Assembly: GCA_029251165.1 (NCBI GenBank)
Contig: JAQXDW010000009.1
Coordinates: forward strand, 36,728 to 100,727
DNA from: Myxococcota bacterium
Lineage (GTDB): Bacteria; Myxococcota_A; UBA796
DNA length: 64,000 nt
Direction: 5' to 3'
Part shown: positions 1 to 8,883 of the stretch, in pieces
How positions within the stretch are numbered: the stretch's first letter is position 1
Layout of the letters: each line of letters begins with the position of its first letter
The notes under the pieces: generated by a model
Databases searched by the model: none
Told to the model about the DNA's origin: nothing
The model's input: the letters and a program-made list of their open reading frames with translations, nothing else
Position numbers and translations under genes: made by a program

Positions 1-558
1 CAGATCAGGGAGCTGATCAGCGCTGCCATCGAGCGCCGAAAGCCGAAGCTTGACTGGCGGCGGGTGATCCGAATCTTCGCGGCATCCAGCCGAAAGACCC
101 GGGTGGTCAACACCATCCGGCGGCAGTCCAAGCGCTACGGGACCTACCCCGGCATCCGCGTCAGTCGATTCCAGCGCCTCGTGGTCGCGGTCGACACCTC
201 CGGCTCTGTCTCCGACAGCGATCTCTCCGAGTTCTTCTCCGAGATCCATGGAATCTGGCGGCAGGGGGCAGAGATCACGGTCGTGGAGTGCGATGCCGCA
301 GTCCAGCGGACCTACCCCTACACCGGGGTGCTGCCCAAGCGGGTGGCTGGCCGCGGCGGGACCGTGTTCGATCCGGTGTTTGTCTGGCTCAACAGCAACC
401 GCATGGTCCGCTACGACGGCTGCATCTACCTCACCGATGGCTACGCCTCTGCGCCCTCCATCAAGCCTCCCTGCAAGATGCTCTGGGTGGTCACCTCAGA
501 CGGACAGCTGGGCGAACACCTCAAGTTCGGGCGGGCCATTCAGCTCCCGACGCGGTGA
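1..558 (+). CDS. VWA-like domain protein, C-terminal part (DUF2201-type putative metallopeptidase)
   Basis: The gene enters from the left edge and stays open from base 1, so only the last 185 residues are seen. The segment VAVDTSGSVSDSDL, at about residues 63-76 of the visible part, is a MIDAS-like DxSGSxS metal-binding motif. It is followed by an alternating strand/helix pattern ending in YLTDGYA and MLWVVTSDG, as in von Willebrand A folds. The combination matches the C-terminal VWA-like domain of the DUF2201 putative metallopeptidase family, whose members often sit beside a MoxR-type AAA ATPase; that neighbour would lie outside this window. The substrate is unknown. The family call is by recognition, and the missing N-terminus prevents a check of the peptidase-like part. 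Confidence 0.75.
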   Translation, partial: QIRELISAAIERRKPKLDWRRVIRIFAASSRKTRVVNTIRRQSKRYGTYPGIRVSRFQRLVVAVDTSGSVSDSDLSEFFSEIHGIWRQGAEITVVECDAAVQRTYPYTGVLPKRVAGRGGTVFDPVFVWLNSNRMVRYDGCIYLTDGYASAPSIKPPCKMLWVVTSDGQLGEHLKFGRAIQLPTR

Positions 559-591
559 CGGTGGGGGCGGCTGCTGGGATACAGTCCCTCT

Positions 592-2421
592 GTGGATGAA
601 CCCGACCGCCTCAGGCGTCTCCTGCATGCGCACCCTGGCAGGGCTCTTCGGCGGGGGCGCGGTGTCTTCCTCACCCTGTGTCTGGTGGTGCTGACTGCGG
701 CGCTGCCCTACTGGCCCGACCCGCTGCTGGACGCGTTGCTCATCGACTTCGAGCAGGACAGCACGACCCACGACCTCCAGGTGCGCGAGGAAGCCTGGGC
801 CGCGGCCTGTCAGGCGGGACATGCGGTTGCCTGTGAGGCGGCATCGTGGCGGAACGAGGGGCCGATCGCACCCGACCGTGCCCGCGCAGCGCTCTCGGAG
901 AGCTGCGGCGAGGGGGAGCCGGCGTCTTGCCTGGCGATGGGGTGGCTGCTGAGCCAGGCGCGGTTCGGAGCGCCGGATCCGTCCCAGGGTGCGGCGCTGA
1001 TGCAGGGGGCTTGTGAGGCTGGGCTGACTCGGGCGTGCACGGACTGGGCGGTCGCCCTCATCACCGCCGACACCGACCCCGCCCTCGGCGATCAGCTGCT
1101 CTCAGCGGGCTGTGCTGCCGGCGAGGCCGTGTCTTGTCGGGAGAAGGGGCGTCGCGATGGTGACGTCTGGTTGCTGGAGCGTGGCTGCCTGCTGGGCGAT
1201 GCGATCGCGTGTCGGCTGGCTGGACAAGAGCTGCTCGACGGATCGGATCCTGGGCGGGCCTGGACCCTGCTGGAGGCCGGCTGCCAGCGACGAGATGCTG
1301 AGAGCTGCCTCATCGCTGCTCGGGCGGGGCGGGCGGACTGGCCGATCGCCTTGCTGACTGCGGGCTGCGCGGCATACAACACAACGAGCTGCGGTCGGCT
1401 CGCCAGCCTGTACGCTGCGGGAGCAGGGGTCGCGCAGAGCACTACGCTGGCCGGACAGTTTCATCGGATCGCCTGTACCCACGGCGAGATCGGCTCCTGC
1501 GACATGAGCGATGGTCCTGTCGGTGTACCGGACTTCCACCGGCTCCGCTGCGAGCGCGGTGATCCTGCGGGATGTCAGCACCTCGGCCGTCAGCTCCGCA
1601 CCGAGGAGCCCCTTCGTGCGCGCGAGTTTCTTGCTGCGGGCTGCGAGCTGGGCAGTGATGCTGCCTGCTCCGATCTCGGCTGGCTGCACGCTGAGGAGCA
1701 GGACTTCGAGACCGCCGGACGCCTCTGGGAGGATGCCTGCGAGTCCGGCATTGCCGGTGCCTGCACGGGGCTCGGGGGATTGATTCGGGGAGGGCAGGGG
1801 CGAAAGTCGGATCTCTCGGAAGCTGCGGCCTTCGACCTTCGCGCCTGCGCGCTCGATGCTTCCCGCTGTCAGACCGCAGCCTGGCTGACCCTGCGCGGCC
1901 TGGGAACGCAGCGAGATGTCGCGACGGCGGTTGGCTTCACGGAGGCGGCCTGCGCGGCTGGTGAGCAGGCGGCCTGCACGGATCTCGGCTGGCGGCTCTC
2001 TGTGGGACAGGGGATCTCGCCGGATTCATCCGCTGCACGTGCGCTGTGGCAGGTTGCATGCGCGGCTGGTGAGCAGGCCGCCTGCACCGCGCTCGTCTTC
2101 CAGGAAGCGATCGATCCAGAGACCCTCCGGCAGCCATGCGAGGGCGGTGAGCCCTCTGCCTGTGCCGGTCTGGGGATCGCATATGTCACCGGAAAGGGGC
2201 TCACTCCAGACCGAACCTACGGCCTGTCGTTGCTGGAGGGGGCCTGTGCTGCGGAGCGCGTCTGTGTCTGGGGAGTGTGTGACGGAGATGGTGCCGTCGC
2301 GTGCCGGTGGCTGGGGCACATGTACACCCAGGGTGCTGGCGTGAAGACCAGCCGCCGAGAGGCTCGGCTGTACTATCGTCGCGCCTGCGATCTGGGGGAT
2401 CTGCTGTCCTGCGGAGGATAG
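592..2421 (+). CDS. Sel1-like repeat protein with N-terminal membrane anchor
   Basis: This 609-residue protein has a GTG start 33 bases after the preceding stop. Residues 24-42 (around VFLTLCLVVLTAALPYW) form one hydrophobic helix after an Arg-rich stretch, predicting a cytoplasmic N-terminus and an exported body. From about residue 65 to the end it is made of about 33-38-residue helical repeats with paired cysteines (AC-x3-G-x3-AC and variants such as AACAAGEQAACTDLG). This is the pattern of disulphide-stabilised Sel1-like repeat proteins, for example the Helicobacter Hcp family. Such repeats usually make protein-protein contacts; the partner is unknown. The Cys pairing fits a periplasmic or outer location. 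It may be cotranscribed with the next gene, which starts 11 bases downstream. Confidence 0.8.
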   Translation: MDEPDRLRRLLHAHPGRALRRGRGVFLTLCLVVLTAALPYWPDPLLDALLIDFEQDSTTHDLQVREEAWAAACQAGHAVACEAASWRNEGPIAPDRARAALSESCGEGEPASCLAMGWLLSQARFGAPDPSQGAALMQGACEAGLTRACTDWAVALITADTDPALGDQLLSAGCAAGEAVSCREKGRRDGDVWLLERGCLLGDAIACRLAGQELLDGSDPGRAWTLLEAGCQRRDAESCLIAARAGRADWPIALLTAGCAAYNTTSCGRLASLYAAGAGVAQSTTLAGQFHRIACTHGEIGSCDMSDGPVGVPDFHRLRCERGDPAGCQHLGRQLRTEEPLRAREFLAAGCELGSDAACSDLGWLHAEEQDFETAGRLWEDACESGIAGACTGLGGLIRGGQGRKSDLSEAAAFDLRACALDASRCQTAAWLTLRGLGTQRDVATAVGFTEAACAAGEQAACTDLGWRLSVGQGISPDSSAARALWQVACAAGEQAACTALVFQEAIDPETLRQPCEGGEPSACAGLGIAYVTGKGLTPDRTYGLSLLEGACAAERVCVWGVCDGDGAVACRWLGHMYTQGAGVKTSRREARLYYRRACDLGDLLSCGG

Positions 2422-2431
2422 GGGAGATGAG

Positions 2432-3316
2432 ATGGCCCTCTCTGTGCTGCTCCGGGCGGCTGCCAGCGCTGCGCTCACCCCCTCGGTTCCGTCGTGGCCG
2501 ACGGCCCGGCTTGCAGTCACGCGCTGGGATCGAAGCCACCTCAGCCAGGATCCCGCCGCGCTCCAGGATCGCATGCTTGCCTTGATCGCCGGACACGTCC
2601 TGGTGGACCCCTGGCGGCTGCCCTGGGCACCGGGGGCGACGATGTCTCTCGTCGACCTGTCTGCGGCGCTGATCGGTCGGACGGACGACTACGACGGCCC
2701 GATGCCCGAGGCGATGCTGCCTGCGGCGGGAGCACGCGCGCTGATGGATGCGCTGCATGCGGCCGCCGGTCGTGCGGGCCGTCCCCTGGATGTCTGCGAG
2801 CAGTACGCCGTCGCGCTCGATGCGACCGGCGGGCATCCGCTCGCTGCGGCCCTCCTGCTGCACCTCGCGGTCCGGGTGCTGGCGCGGGGGGCGGATCGCC
2901 GCCGGGATCCGGTGCTGGCCCTGTGGCTGGATGAGCGGCTGGCGCTGGGAAGTGCCGTCGCGGCGTTTGCCGACTCGGTCGGGGATCCCCTGGGAGACGC
3001 CCGGCACTACTGGGCGATGGTCTGCGCGGGCATGGGCAGTGTGTTGGCGAAGCAGACCGGACGCCGTGCAGCGGGTCGGCTGCTGCATGTGATGTTCTAC
3101 CTTGCTCCTGCGGTAGCAGAACGGGTCCGGGTGCGGCTGGACGGGCCGCATTTCGAGCGCACCAGGCTTCGTCAGATGGGGCTCCGTCATGGCATCAGCC
3201 TCGGTGTCGCGGCGGCCCGACAGGCTCGCGCGTGTGCACCGCGATGGGCCCGTGAGGACTCGGCAGGAGGGCACCCGGTACCGAGCGTGGTGGCTCCAGA
3301 GCACCCCGCGTCCTGA
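2432..3316 (+). CDS. hypothetical protein
   Basis: This 294-residue protein is preceded by GGAGGA in the tail of the Sel1-repeat gene, with the ATG at 2432. It is rich in Ala, Leu and Arg and mostly helical in appearance, with a hydrophobic stretch around GGHPLAAALLLHLAVRVL, and no signal peptide is clear. I recognise no family. The last 40 or so residues (after RQARACAPRW) look less conserved in character, so the true functional end may be earlier. The long open frame on the opposite strand of this region has an Arg/Pro/His-rich composition typical of an antisense shadow, which favours the plus-strand reading. Tight spacing suggests an operon with the Sel1-repeat gene. Confidence 0.6.
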   Translation: MALSVLLRAAASAALTPSVPSWPTARLAVTRWDRSHLSQDPAALQDRMLALIAGHVLVDPWRLPWAPGATMSLVDLSAALIGRTDDYDGPMPEAMLPAAGARALMDALHAAAGRAGRPLDVCEQYAVALDATGGHPLAAALLLHLAVRVLARGADRRRDPVLALWLDERLALGSAVAAFADSVGDPLGDARHYWAMVCAGMGSVLAKQTGRRAAGRLLHVMFYLAPAVAERVRVRLDGPHFERTRLRQMGLRHGISLGVAAARQARACAPRWAREDSAGGHPVPSVVAPEHPAS

Positions 3317-3508
3317 CCACAGCAAGGGCGTGCAGCACGCCGCCAGGACGCACCCGCGCGGCGACCCTCTGGCTGGCGGCGCACAGAACGCGCCCCTGTC
3401 CTGGTCCAACGAGGCCGCACACCGGCCCGGTGATCGGAGACATCGCTTCGCGCTGTATCTGTGGAAGCGCAAGGGGATAGTCTTGCTGACCTAAGGAAGG
3501 AATCCCTG

Positions 3509-6070
3509 ATGCTGCTGCTGATCCTCGCATCCTGTGGTGTGCCAGAGCCACCCATCGCGCGCACCGCCCTGTCCCTCACTGCCGGAGCACCGGTTGCTGG
3601 TGTGGCGGAGGGGTGGCTGGACCTGCCCGTCGGCGGACCGCTGGGCGGCTACTCCAGCCGCTGCGACTACCTCGACGAGGCTGGACAGTACGACAACCGC
3701 GTCAGCCAATATGTGGACTCCTGGTCAGTGTCCGCCGGGCTGCACACCCGACAGGCCGGCAAGGTGCTGTGGCTGGAGAACGGCGATCAGCACACCGTCG
3801 TCATCAAGGCGGACCTCATCTACAGCCACGACGTGCTCGTCGAGCGCATCGAGGCGGCGCTGATCGCGGCGACCGGAGAGGACCTCGATGGCCGGGTCAT
3901 CCTCACCGCCAGCCACACCCACAACGGGGTCGCCAACTACTCTGAGGCAGAGCACTTCTACCTCGGCGGCGACAAGTACAACGAGGAGATCGGCCAGCGG
4001 CTCATCACCTCGCTCACCGACATCGCGCTGTCCGCCTACGACACGCGCCAGGAAGCCGCCCTCGGGATGTCGGTGGCAACAGACTGGGATCCTGAGGATC
4101 GGGTCTACCGGGACCGACGCGGCGAGAACAACGCGCACCAGTTCTTCGACGACATTCCAGCGGGTGCCTACAAAGATCCCACCCTCTGGGTCCTGCGTGT
4201 CGATGACTTGAGCGGCGAGCCCCTCGGCATGTTCTTCGGCTTCGGCATCCACGGCACGCTGCTGGAGGACTACAACGTCTTCATCTCCACTGACGCGGTG
4301 GGGGGGCTGGAGACCGTGCTCGCCGAGCAATTCGACACGCCCGTAGTCGTCGCCCACATCCAGGGCGCCGCTGGAGATGCCAGCCCGGCCGGGTTCGACA
4401 AAGAGGTCGCCCAGATCGAGAGCATCGGGATCGCTGCGGTGGACACGGTCCTCGACCAGTGGGCATCTACCCCCACCGCCGCCGATCCGATCTTCCTGGA
4501 GACGGTCTCCCGAGCCGTCTCTCAGGAGCGGGATGAGATCGCCGTCACCCGAGACGGCACCGTGGACTGGCGCTACCCGCCGTTCGACGAGGGCCTCACC
4601 CCCGACGAGCAGATCTACGGCGACGATGGCAGCATTGCCTCACCCCTTGATGAGTTCAACGCTGAGTTTGGCGGCGCGTTCTGCGGTGATGAGCCGCTGA
4701 TTGAGTCTGGCACCATCGGCAGCACCTCCTACCCGTACTCTGGCTGCATGGACGTCGAGCTGGTCTCCTGGGTGGTTCAGGGCATCTTCGAGCTGACCGA
4801 CGAGGAGGTCGCGATGCCGTTTACCTCCGCCACAAAGGCCAACACCGCTGCGATGCGCATCGGGCCGCTGCCGGTGCGCGGTGAGGACGGCGGGCAGACC
4901 ACTGAGGACCTCTACTTCGGCTTCTTCCCCGCTGAGCCAACCGCCGTCTTCGCGGAGCAATTCCGGCGTCGTGCGTCCGACGAGCTGGGGCTCGGTCAGG
5001 TCAACCTCGTCGGCTACGCCCAGGACCACGAGGGCTACTTCCTCACCCCTGAGGACTGGCTGCTCGGTGGCTACGAGACCACCATCGCGATCTGGGGACC
5101 GCTCCAGGCGGAGCACGTCATGGAGGGGATCCTGGAGACGATGGACACCCACCTGCTGACCGACGTTCTGGAGCCCCAGGACATCACCGGAGCACACCAG
5201 CCGATCGCCAGCCGTGGGTATCCGCTGCCCACGATGGCCCCGGATCGGACCCCCGATGCGGGGACCGCTGCTGCTGTCCTCCCCGAGGGCTTCTACAACC
5301 CGTTTCCACTGGATACCCGTCGAGAGTACGACGCGGATGCGCCCCGTCCGATCGACCTCGCGGTCTCCCCGGAGGCTGAGGTCGGTCGGGTGCAGGGGCT
5401 CGTGCAGTTCGCCTGGATGGGCGGAGACCCTGGCGTTGATCTGCCGGAGGTCACCATCGAGCGGCGCGACGGCGAGGAATGGAGCGCCTTGACCACGGCC
5501 GCTGGGCGCACGATCTCCAGCAATCACCACGACATGCTGCTCCTCTGGCAGCCCGATCCGCTGTACCCGATCGACGCCGAGCAGACGCACACCTGGTGGG
5601 TCGGCTGGCAGCCCGTCGGGCACGTCCTCGACCGACCGGGGATCCCCGAAGGCTCCTACCGACTCCGCATCGCTGGGCAGGCGTATGCCGGCGGCGCAGA
5701 GACCTGGCCGTGGCCGACCGAAGACTACGAGGTCTTCTCCCCGGAGTTCGAGATCACCGCAGCCGTCGTGGACATCTCCCTGGACGGCGACGTCCTCTCC
5801 GCCTGGCTCCAGGCTCCCGAGTGGGGCTACCGACTCATCGATGCCGAGGGCAGCAGCCGGTGGATCGACAAGGACGAGCAGATGACCGGTGAGAACCCCG
5901 TCCGCGATGCCACCGTCACCTGGACCCTCTCCGACGGGTCGACGGTGGCGGACGACTCCGAGGGCTCGGTCGCGGACGGGCGGACGTGGTGGAGTGTCAC
6001 CGCGCCAGAGAGCGCGGTCAGCGTGACCGTGGTCGATGGCTGGGGCAATGCGGGCGTGCTGGCGCTGTAG
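3509..6070 (+). CDS. neutral/alkaline ceramidase-like lipoprotein
   Basis: This 853-residue protein starts at ATG 3509, with AAGGAAGG eight bases upstream; a longer in-frame start at 3461 would bury the signal peptide. MLLLILASC is a very short lipoprotein signal with Cys at residue 9. The first ~550 residues match the neutral non-lysosomal ceramidase N-terminal family. SHTHNG at about residue 135 supplies the two zinc-ligand histidines, FGIHGT at about 238 supplies another metal His, and GAAGDASP carries the catalytic Ser of the conserved GDxSP motif. Ceramidases hydrolyse ceramide to sphingosine and fatty acid. Such an enzyme would suit a predator or a sphingolipid-making bacterium, but substrate is inferred. 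The C-terminal ~250 residues look beta-rich. A hairpin terminator candidate follows the stop. Confidence 0.82.
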   Translation: MLLLILASCGVPEPPIARTALSLTAGAPVAGVAEGWLDLPVGGPLGGYSSRCDYLDEAGQYDNRVSQYVDSWSVSAGLHTRQAGKVLWLENGDQHTVVIKADLIYSHDVLVERIEAALIAATGEDLDGRVILTASHTHNGVANYSEAEHFYLGGDKYNEEIGQRLITSLTDIALSAYDTRQEAALGMSVATDWDPEDRVYRDRRGENNAHQFFDDIPAGAYKDPTLWVLRVDDLSGEPLGMFFGFGIHGTLLEDYNVFISTDAVGGLETVLAEQFDTPVVVAHIQGAAGDASPAGFDKEVAQIESIGIAAVDTVLDQWASTPTAADPIFLETVSRAVSQERDEIAVTRDGTVDWRYPPFDEGLTPDEQIYGDDGSIASPLDEFNAEFGGAFCGDEPLIESGTIGSTSYPYSGCMDVELVSWVVQGIFELTDEEVAMPFTSATKANTAAMRIGPLPVRGEDGGQTTEDLYFGFFPAEPTAVFAEQFRRRASDELGLGQVNLVGYAQDHEGYFLTPEDWLLGGYETTIAIWGPLQAEHVMEGILETMDTHLLTDVLEPQDITGAHQPIASRGYPLPTMAPDRTPDAGTAAAVLPEGFYNPFPLDTRREYDADAPRPIDLAVSPEAEVGRVQGLVQFAWMGGDPGVDLPEVTIERRDGEEWSALTTAAGRTISSNHHDMLLLWQPDPLYPIDAEQTHTWWVGWQPVGHVLDRPGIPEGSYRLRIAGQAYAGGAETWPWPTEDYEVFSPEFEITAAVVDISLDGDVLSAWLQAPEWGYRLIDAEGSSRWIDKDEQMTGENPVRDATVTWTLSDGSTVADDSEGSVADGRTWWSVTAPESAVSVTVVDGWGNAGVLAL

Positions 6071-6074
6071 CCTT

Positions 6075-6097
6075 GCCGACCGCAGCGTGCGGTCGGC
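6075..6097. terminator. hairpin between convergent genes
   Basis: GCCGACCGCA-GCG-TGCGGTCGGC forms a perfect 10-base-pair stem with a 3-base loop. It lies in the 39-base gap between the stops of the ceramidase-like gene (6070) and the TPR gene (6110). There is no T-tract on either side. In high-GC genomes such stems often end transcription in both directions, and this role is inferred from position. Confidence 0.6.
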
Positions 6098-6109
6098 GGT
6101 CTGGGAGGA

Positions 6110-7876
6110 TCAGGGCGTGCGGCCGAGCTGGACGAGCAGGTCGGTGCAGGCGACACGCTCCGCGCCCGACAGTCCCGGACAGGCCGCGCTGAGCACCGAG
6201 ATCCCATCAGCGAGCGCGCCGTCATTGACCAGCCGCTTGCCGAGCCAGTATCGCTCTGCAGCGGGGGCCTCCTTGGCCGCAGCCAGGGCCTCGGACCACT
6301 CCTCAGCTTCACCGTAGACCCGCACGGCAATGGTGGCAGCCATCACGGTGACCTGGGGAGGTCCGGAGAGCCCGGCGAGGGGCGCGAGGGCGTCGTGACC
6401 TGCCCCGGCGGAGTAGCGCATCAGGGCGTGGTTGACCCGGGCGACCGGATCCAGGCGGTCCATCGGGCCGGCGAACCGGGCGGCCTCATCGGTTGCGCTG
6501 AGGTCTTGAGACTGGGCGGCGCAGCGATAGCCGAGGCCCCAGAGCTGCGTGCGCGCGGCATCGTCGAGGCTCAAGGTGTTGGTTGCTGCACGCACCTGGG
6601 AGACGCACTCGGCGTGCTGGCCGGACTGGTAGCGGATCGCGGCGAGGTTGTAGCGGTCCGCCCACCGTGGCGAGCGAGCCAGGGCTGCTGCTGCGGTCTC
6701 TGGGAGCGCGCTGGGCTCGGCGAGACCCCACTCTCCGGCAACCGTGAGCAGGACGGCCTCGTCCATCCAGGTGCTCAGGGCGAGCCCGAGCCGACGCCAG
6801 GCCTCTTCGGCATCACCAGCAGCCATCAGCAGGCGTGCCTCTGCAGCGGCGAGGTGCGGACCGGAGCCCAGCGCACCCGTCGCGGTGCTCAGTGCCTGTC
6901 GGGCGCCGTCGAGGTCGCCTGACGCGATGAGGATGTCTACCAGCAGGCCGATGCCGTCTGCCAGCAGGGTGTTCAGCTGCACCTCGTGGCTCTTCAGCAG
7001 GATCCCGCTCATCGCCCCAGAGGCGTGGACCTCGATCCAGGTCTCTCCCTCGAAGGCGGACTCCAGATCGGTCTGGGCAGCGGCGAGGTCGCCCAGCGCG
7101 CGGTGACAGCGTGCACGGAGGATGCGCGCATCGATGCGATCAGGGCTGGCGGTGAGCACACCGTCGAGGATGCTCCGGGCGGTGGCTGGATCCCCTGCGT
7201 TGAGTGCGCCGAGGGCCTCGGTGATTCCAGCGACTGCAGCGGCCCCCACCTCGTCGGCCAGCGCGGCGGTGCTGCCAGGAGCGAGCTGTCCTGACACCGC
7301 TGCGACCAGCGCACGCTCCGGTGACTGACGACAGTACGACAGCAGCCCGCGCGCGGCCTCGACCTGACCACCCTCGACGAGCACCTGGGCCTCCAGGCAG
7401 GCCAGCGACGGGCCGGCCAGCTTGCCCCGAGCATCCTCGACGACCTGCATCGCCAGCGGCTGCTCTCCTTGGCGCAGCAGCACCGCCAGCAGGGCGGCGG
7501 TCGCCTCCAGAGAGGAGGAGTCCTGGCCGATGGCCAGGAGCGCAGCGGTGCGGGCGGTGGAGAAGTCCTGGGCGGCGAACGCGGCGACGGACAGCGCGGT
7601 GAGGACCTCAGGCTCTTCTGGCCAGGCGGCCGCGAGGCCTGTCAGCAGGGCGAGCGCCTCCGCTGGTCGGTCCTGTCGCATCAAGGAGACCCCCAGCCCA
7701 TGACCGGCCAGTCCGCAGTCTGGCTCCCCGTCGAGCGCCTTTCGGTACATGACCTCTGCCTGCACCGGGTCGCCGGCTTCGAGGGCCTCGACCGCGTGGT
7801 TGATTGCGCGCTGGCTGCTCCGAGAGCACGTCCAGCTTGCGGATGCAGCGGTGATGAAGATGAGCGCGGCGGACAT
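6110..7876 (-). CDS. tetratricopeptide-repeat protein with N-terminal signal
   Basis: This 588-residue protein begins with a hydrophobic N-terminus (MSAALIFITAASASWTC) that could be a signal peptide; the Cys at residue 17 is not a convincing lipobox. From about residue 25 onward it carries successive TPR-like helix pairs with A/G-rich cores (for example EALEAGDPVQAEVMYRKAL and AEALALLTGLAAAWPEEPEVLTALS). No catalytic domain is visible. Proteins of this type act as scaffolds in envelope assemblies; the partner is unknown. It is transcribed alone toward the ceramidase gene and diverges from the lipoprotein gene at 8030 across a 153-base gap. Confidence 0.75.
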   Translation of the reverse strand: MSAALIFITAASASWTCSRSSQRAINHAVEALEAGDPVQAEVMYRKALDGEPDCGLAGHGLGVSLMRQDRPAEALALLTGLAAAWPEEPEVLTALSVAAFAAQDFSTARTAALLAIGQDSSSLEATAALLAVLLRQGEQPLAMQVVEDARGKLAGPSLACLEAQVLVEGGQVEAARGLLSYCRQSPERALVAAVSGQLAPGSTAALADEVGAAAVAGITEALGALNAGDPATARSILDGVLTASPDRIDARILRARCHRALGDLAAAQTDLESAFEGETWIEVHASGAMSGILLKSHEVQLNTLLADGIGLLVDILIASGDLDGARQALSTATGALGSGPHLAAAEARLLMAAGDAEEAWRRLGLALSTWMDEAVLLTVAGEWGLAEPSALPETAAAALARSPRWADRYNLAAIRYQSGQHAECVSQVRAATNTLSLDDAARTQLWGLGYRCAAQSQDLSATDEAARFAGPMDRLDPVARVNHALMRYSAGAGHDALAPLAGLSGPPQVTVMAATIAVRVYGEAEEWSEALAAAKEAPAAERYWLGKRLVNDGALADGISVLSAACPGLSGAERVACTDLLVQLGRTP

Positions 7877-8029
7877 GTCGGACCCTCCAGAGACACCCTA
7901 TCGGGAGAACACTGAGCCGGTGCTGTTCAGAGAATCGCCCAGGTGTCCGATCTCAAAAGAGCTGGCATATATCGAGCACATCTGTAAAAAGGGTGTCTCA
8001 CTCAATCTGTTCCTGACGCGGAGACAACC

Positions 8030-8584
8030 ATGCGAAACCTCACCATCTTCGGGCTCCTGCTGGTTGCCCTCACCGGCTGCACGGACAAAGACGCGATCTC
8101 CGCTGCGGAGGCCGACGCGGACACGGATGCGGACACCGACGCCGACCCGTTCGATGGCCCCACAAGCGGCCAGTGGATCTACTCCGACTTCGGCATCACC
8201 GACAGCTCCTGCGAGTCCGTCAACAGCCTCATCGAGGATGAACTGGGTGGCGAGGACATGGGCTTTAAGGTGATCGATCCTGACACGGCGGGCTTCGACA
8301 TGCTCATCGATGGACTCTCCAAGGACGAGACCATCGACTGCACCCTGAGCGGCTACGCCTACACCTGCGCGACCCTCACCGGTGAGATCCCCTACGACGA
8401 CTACCAGATCACCCTCCCGGCGACGGTGGATGTCTCGGGCGACTTCCAGGATGACAGCAACTCCACTGGAACCTACAGCGCGACCTTCGACTGCAAGGGC
8501 TCGAACTGCGCCACCGTCGAGCTTCTGCTGGGCATCAGCTTCCCCTGCGACTTCACCTTTGAGAACACCGCAGCCCACGAGTAG
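8030..8584 (+). CDS. small lipoprotein with acidic linker
   Basis: This 184-residue protein has a lipoprotein signal ending in LVALTGC (Cys at residue 17), directly followed by an Asp-rich linker (ADADTDADTDADP). It starts at ATG 8030 with GGAGACA just upstream. The remainder contains four or more cysteines (SSCESV, IDCTLSG, TFDCKGSNC, FPCDF) and an alternating polar/hydrophobic pattern suggesting a small disulphide-linked beta domain of about 150 residues. I know no family for it. The acidic Asp/Thr linker after the lipid-anchored Cys recurs in other lipoproteins of this window and probably spaces the domain from the membrane. It diverges from the TPR gene at 7876. Confidence 0.78.
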   Translation: MRNLTIFGLLLVALTGCTDKDAISAAEADADTDADTDADPFDGPTSGQWIYSDFGITDSSCESVNSLIEDELGGEDMGFKVIDPDTAGFDMLIDGLSKDETIDCTLSGYAYTCATLTGEIPYDDYQITLPATVDVSGDFQDDSNSTGTYSATFDCKGSNCATVELLLGISFPCDFTFENTAAHE

Positions 8585-8623
8585 GCACCGGTGAGCCTCG
8601 CCTCGACCCGCTGACCACTCGGT

Positions 8624-8639
8624 CGAGACGATCGTCTCG
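8624..8639. other. 16-bp perfect palindrome
   Basis: CGAGACGATCGTCTCG reads the same on both strands. It lies 40 bases after the lipoprotein stop at 8584, in the 299-base gap before the gene at 8884. It could be the stem of a terminator without a T-tract, or a dimeric repressor site. The rest of the gap shows no convincing gene. Confidence 0.4.
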
Positions 8640-8883
8640 CATCGTCCGTCCGATTCCGGCGGCGATGCGGGGCGTTCTTGCTTCAGGATGCGTGCTGCCT
8701 GATGGCTGCGGGGGGCTGCTGTTGTCCCAAAGCACAGGCGCGTACGGGGCACTGTGGGCCTGGAGCCGTGTGCCCCAGGATGCCGACGTCGCGATGGTGG
8801 CTGAGCCGAGCCTCGCACAGCATCGCTGCTTTCCCTCTCCGTACGAGGCGACGGGACGCTGACGAGAGCAGTACACTTTGAGC

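Noticed and set aside
2201..3472. Long minus-strand open frame of 423 codons
   Set aside because: Arg/His/Pro-rich with no domain; antisense to the 294-residue gene and the Sel1-repeat gene end.
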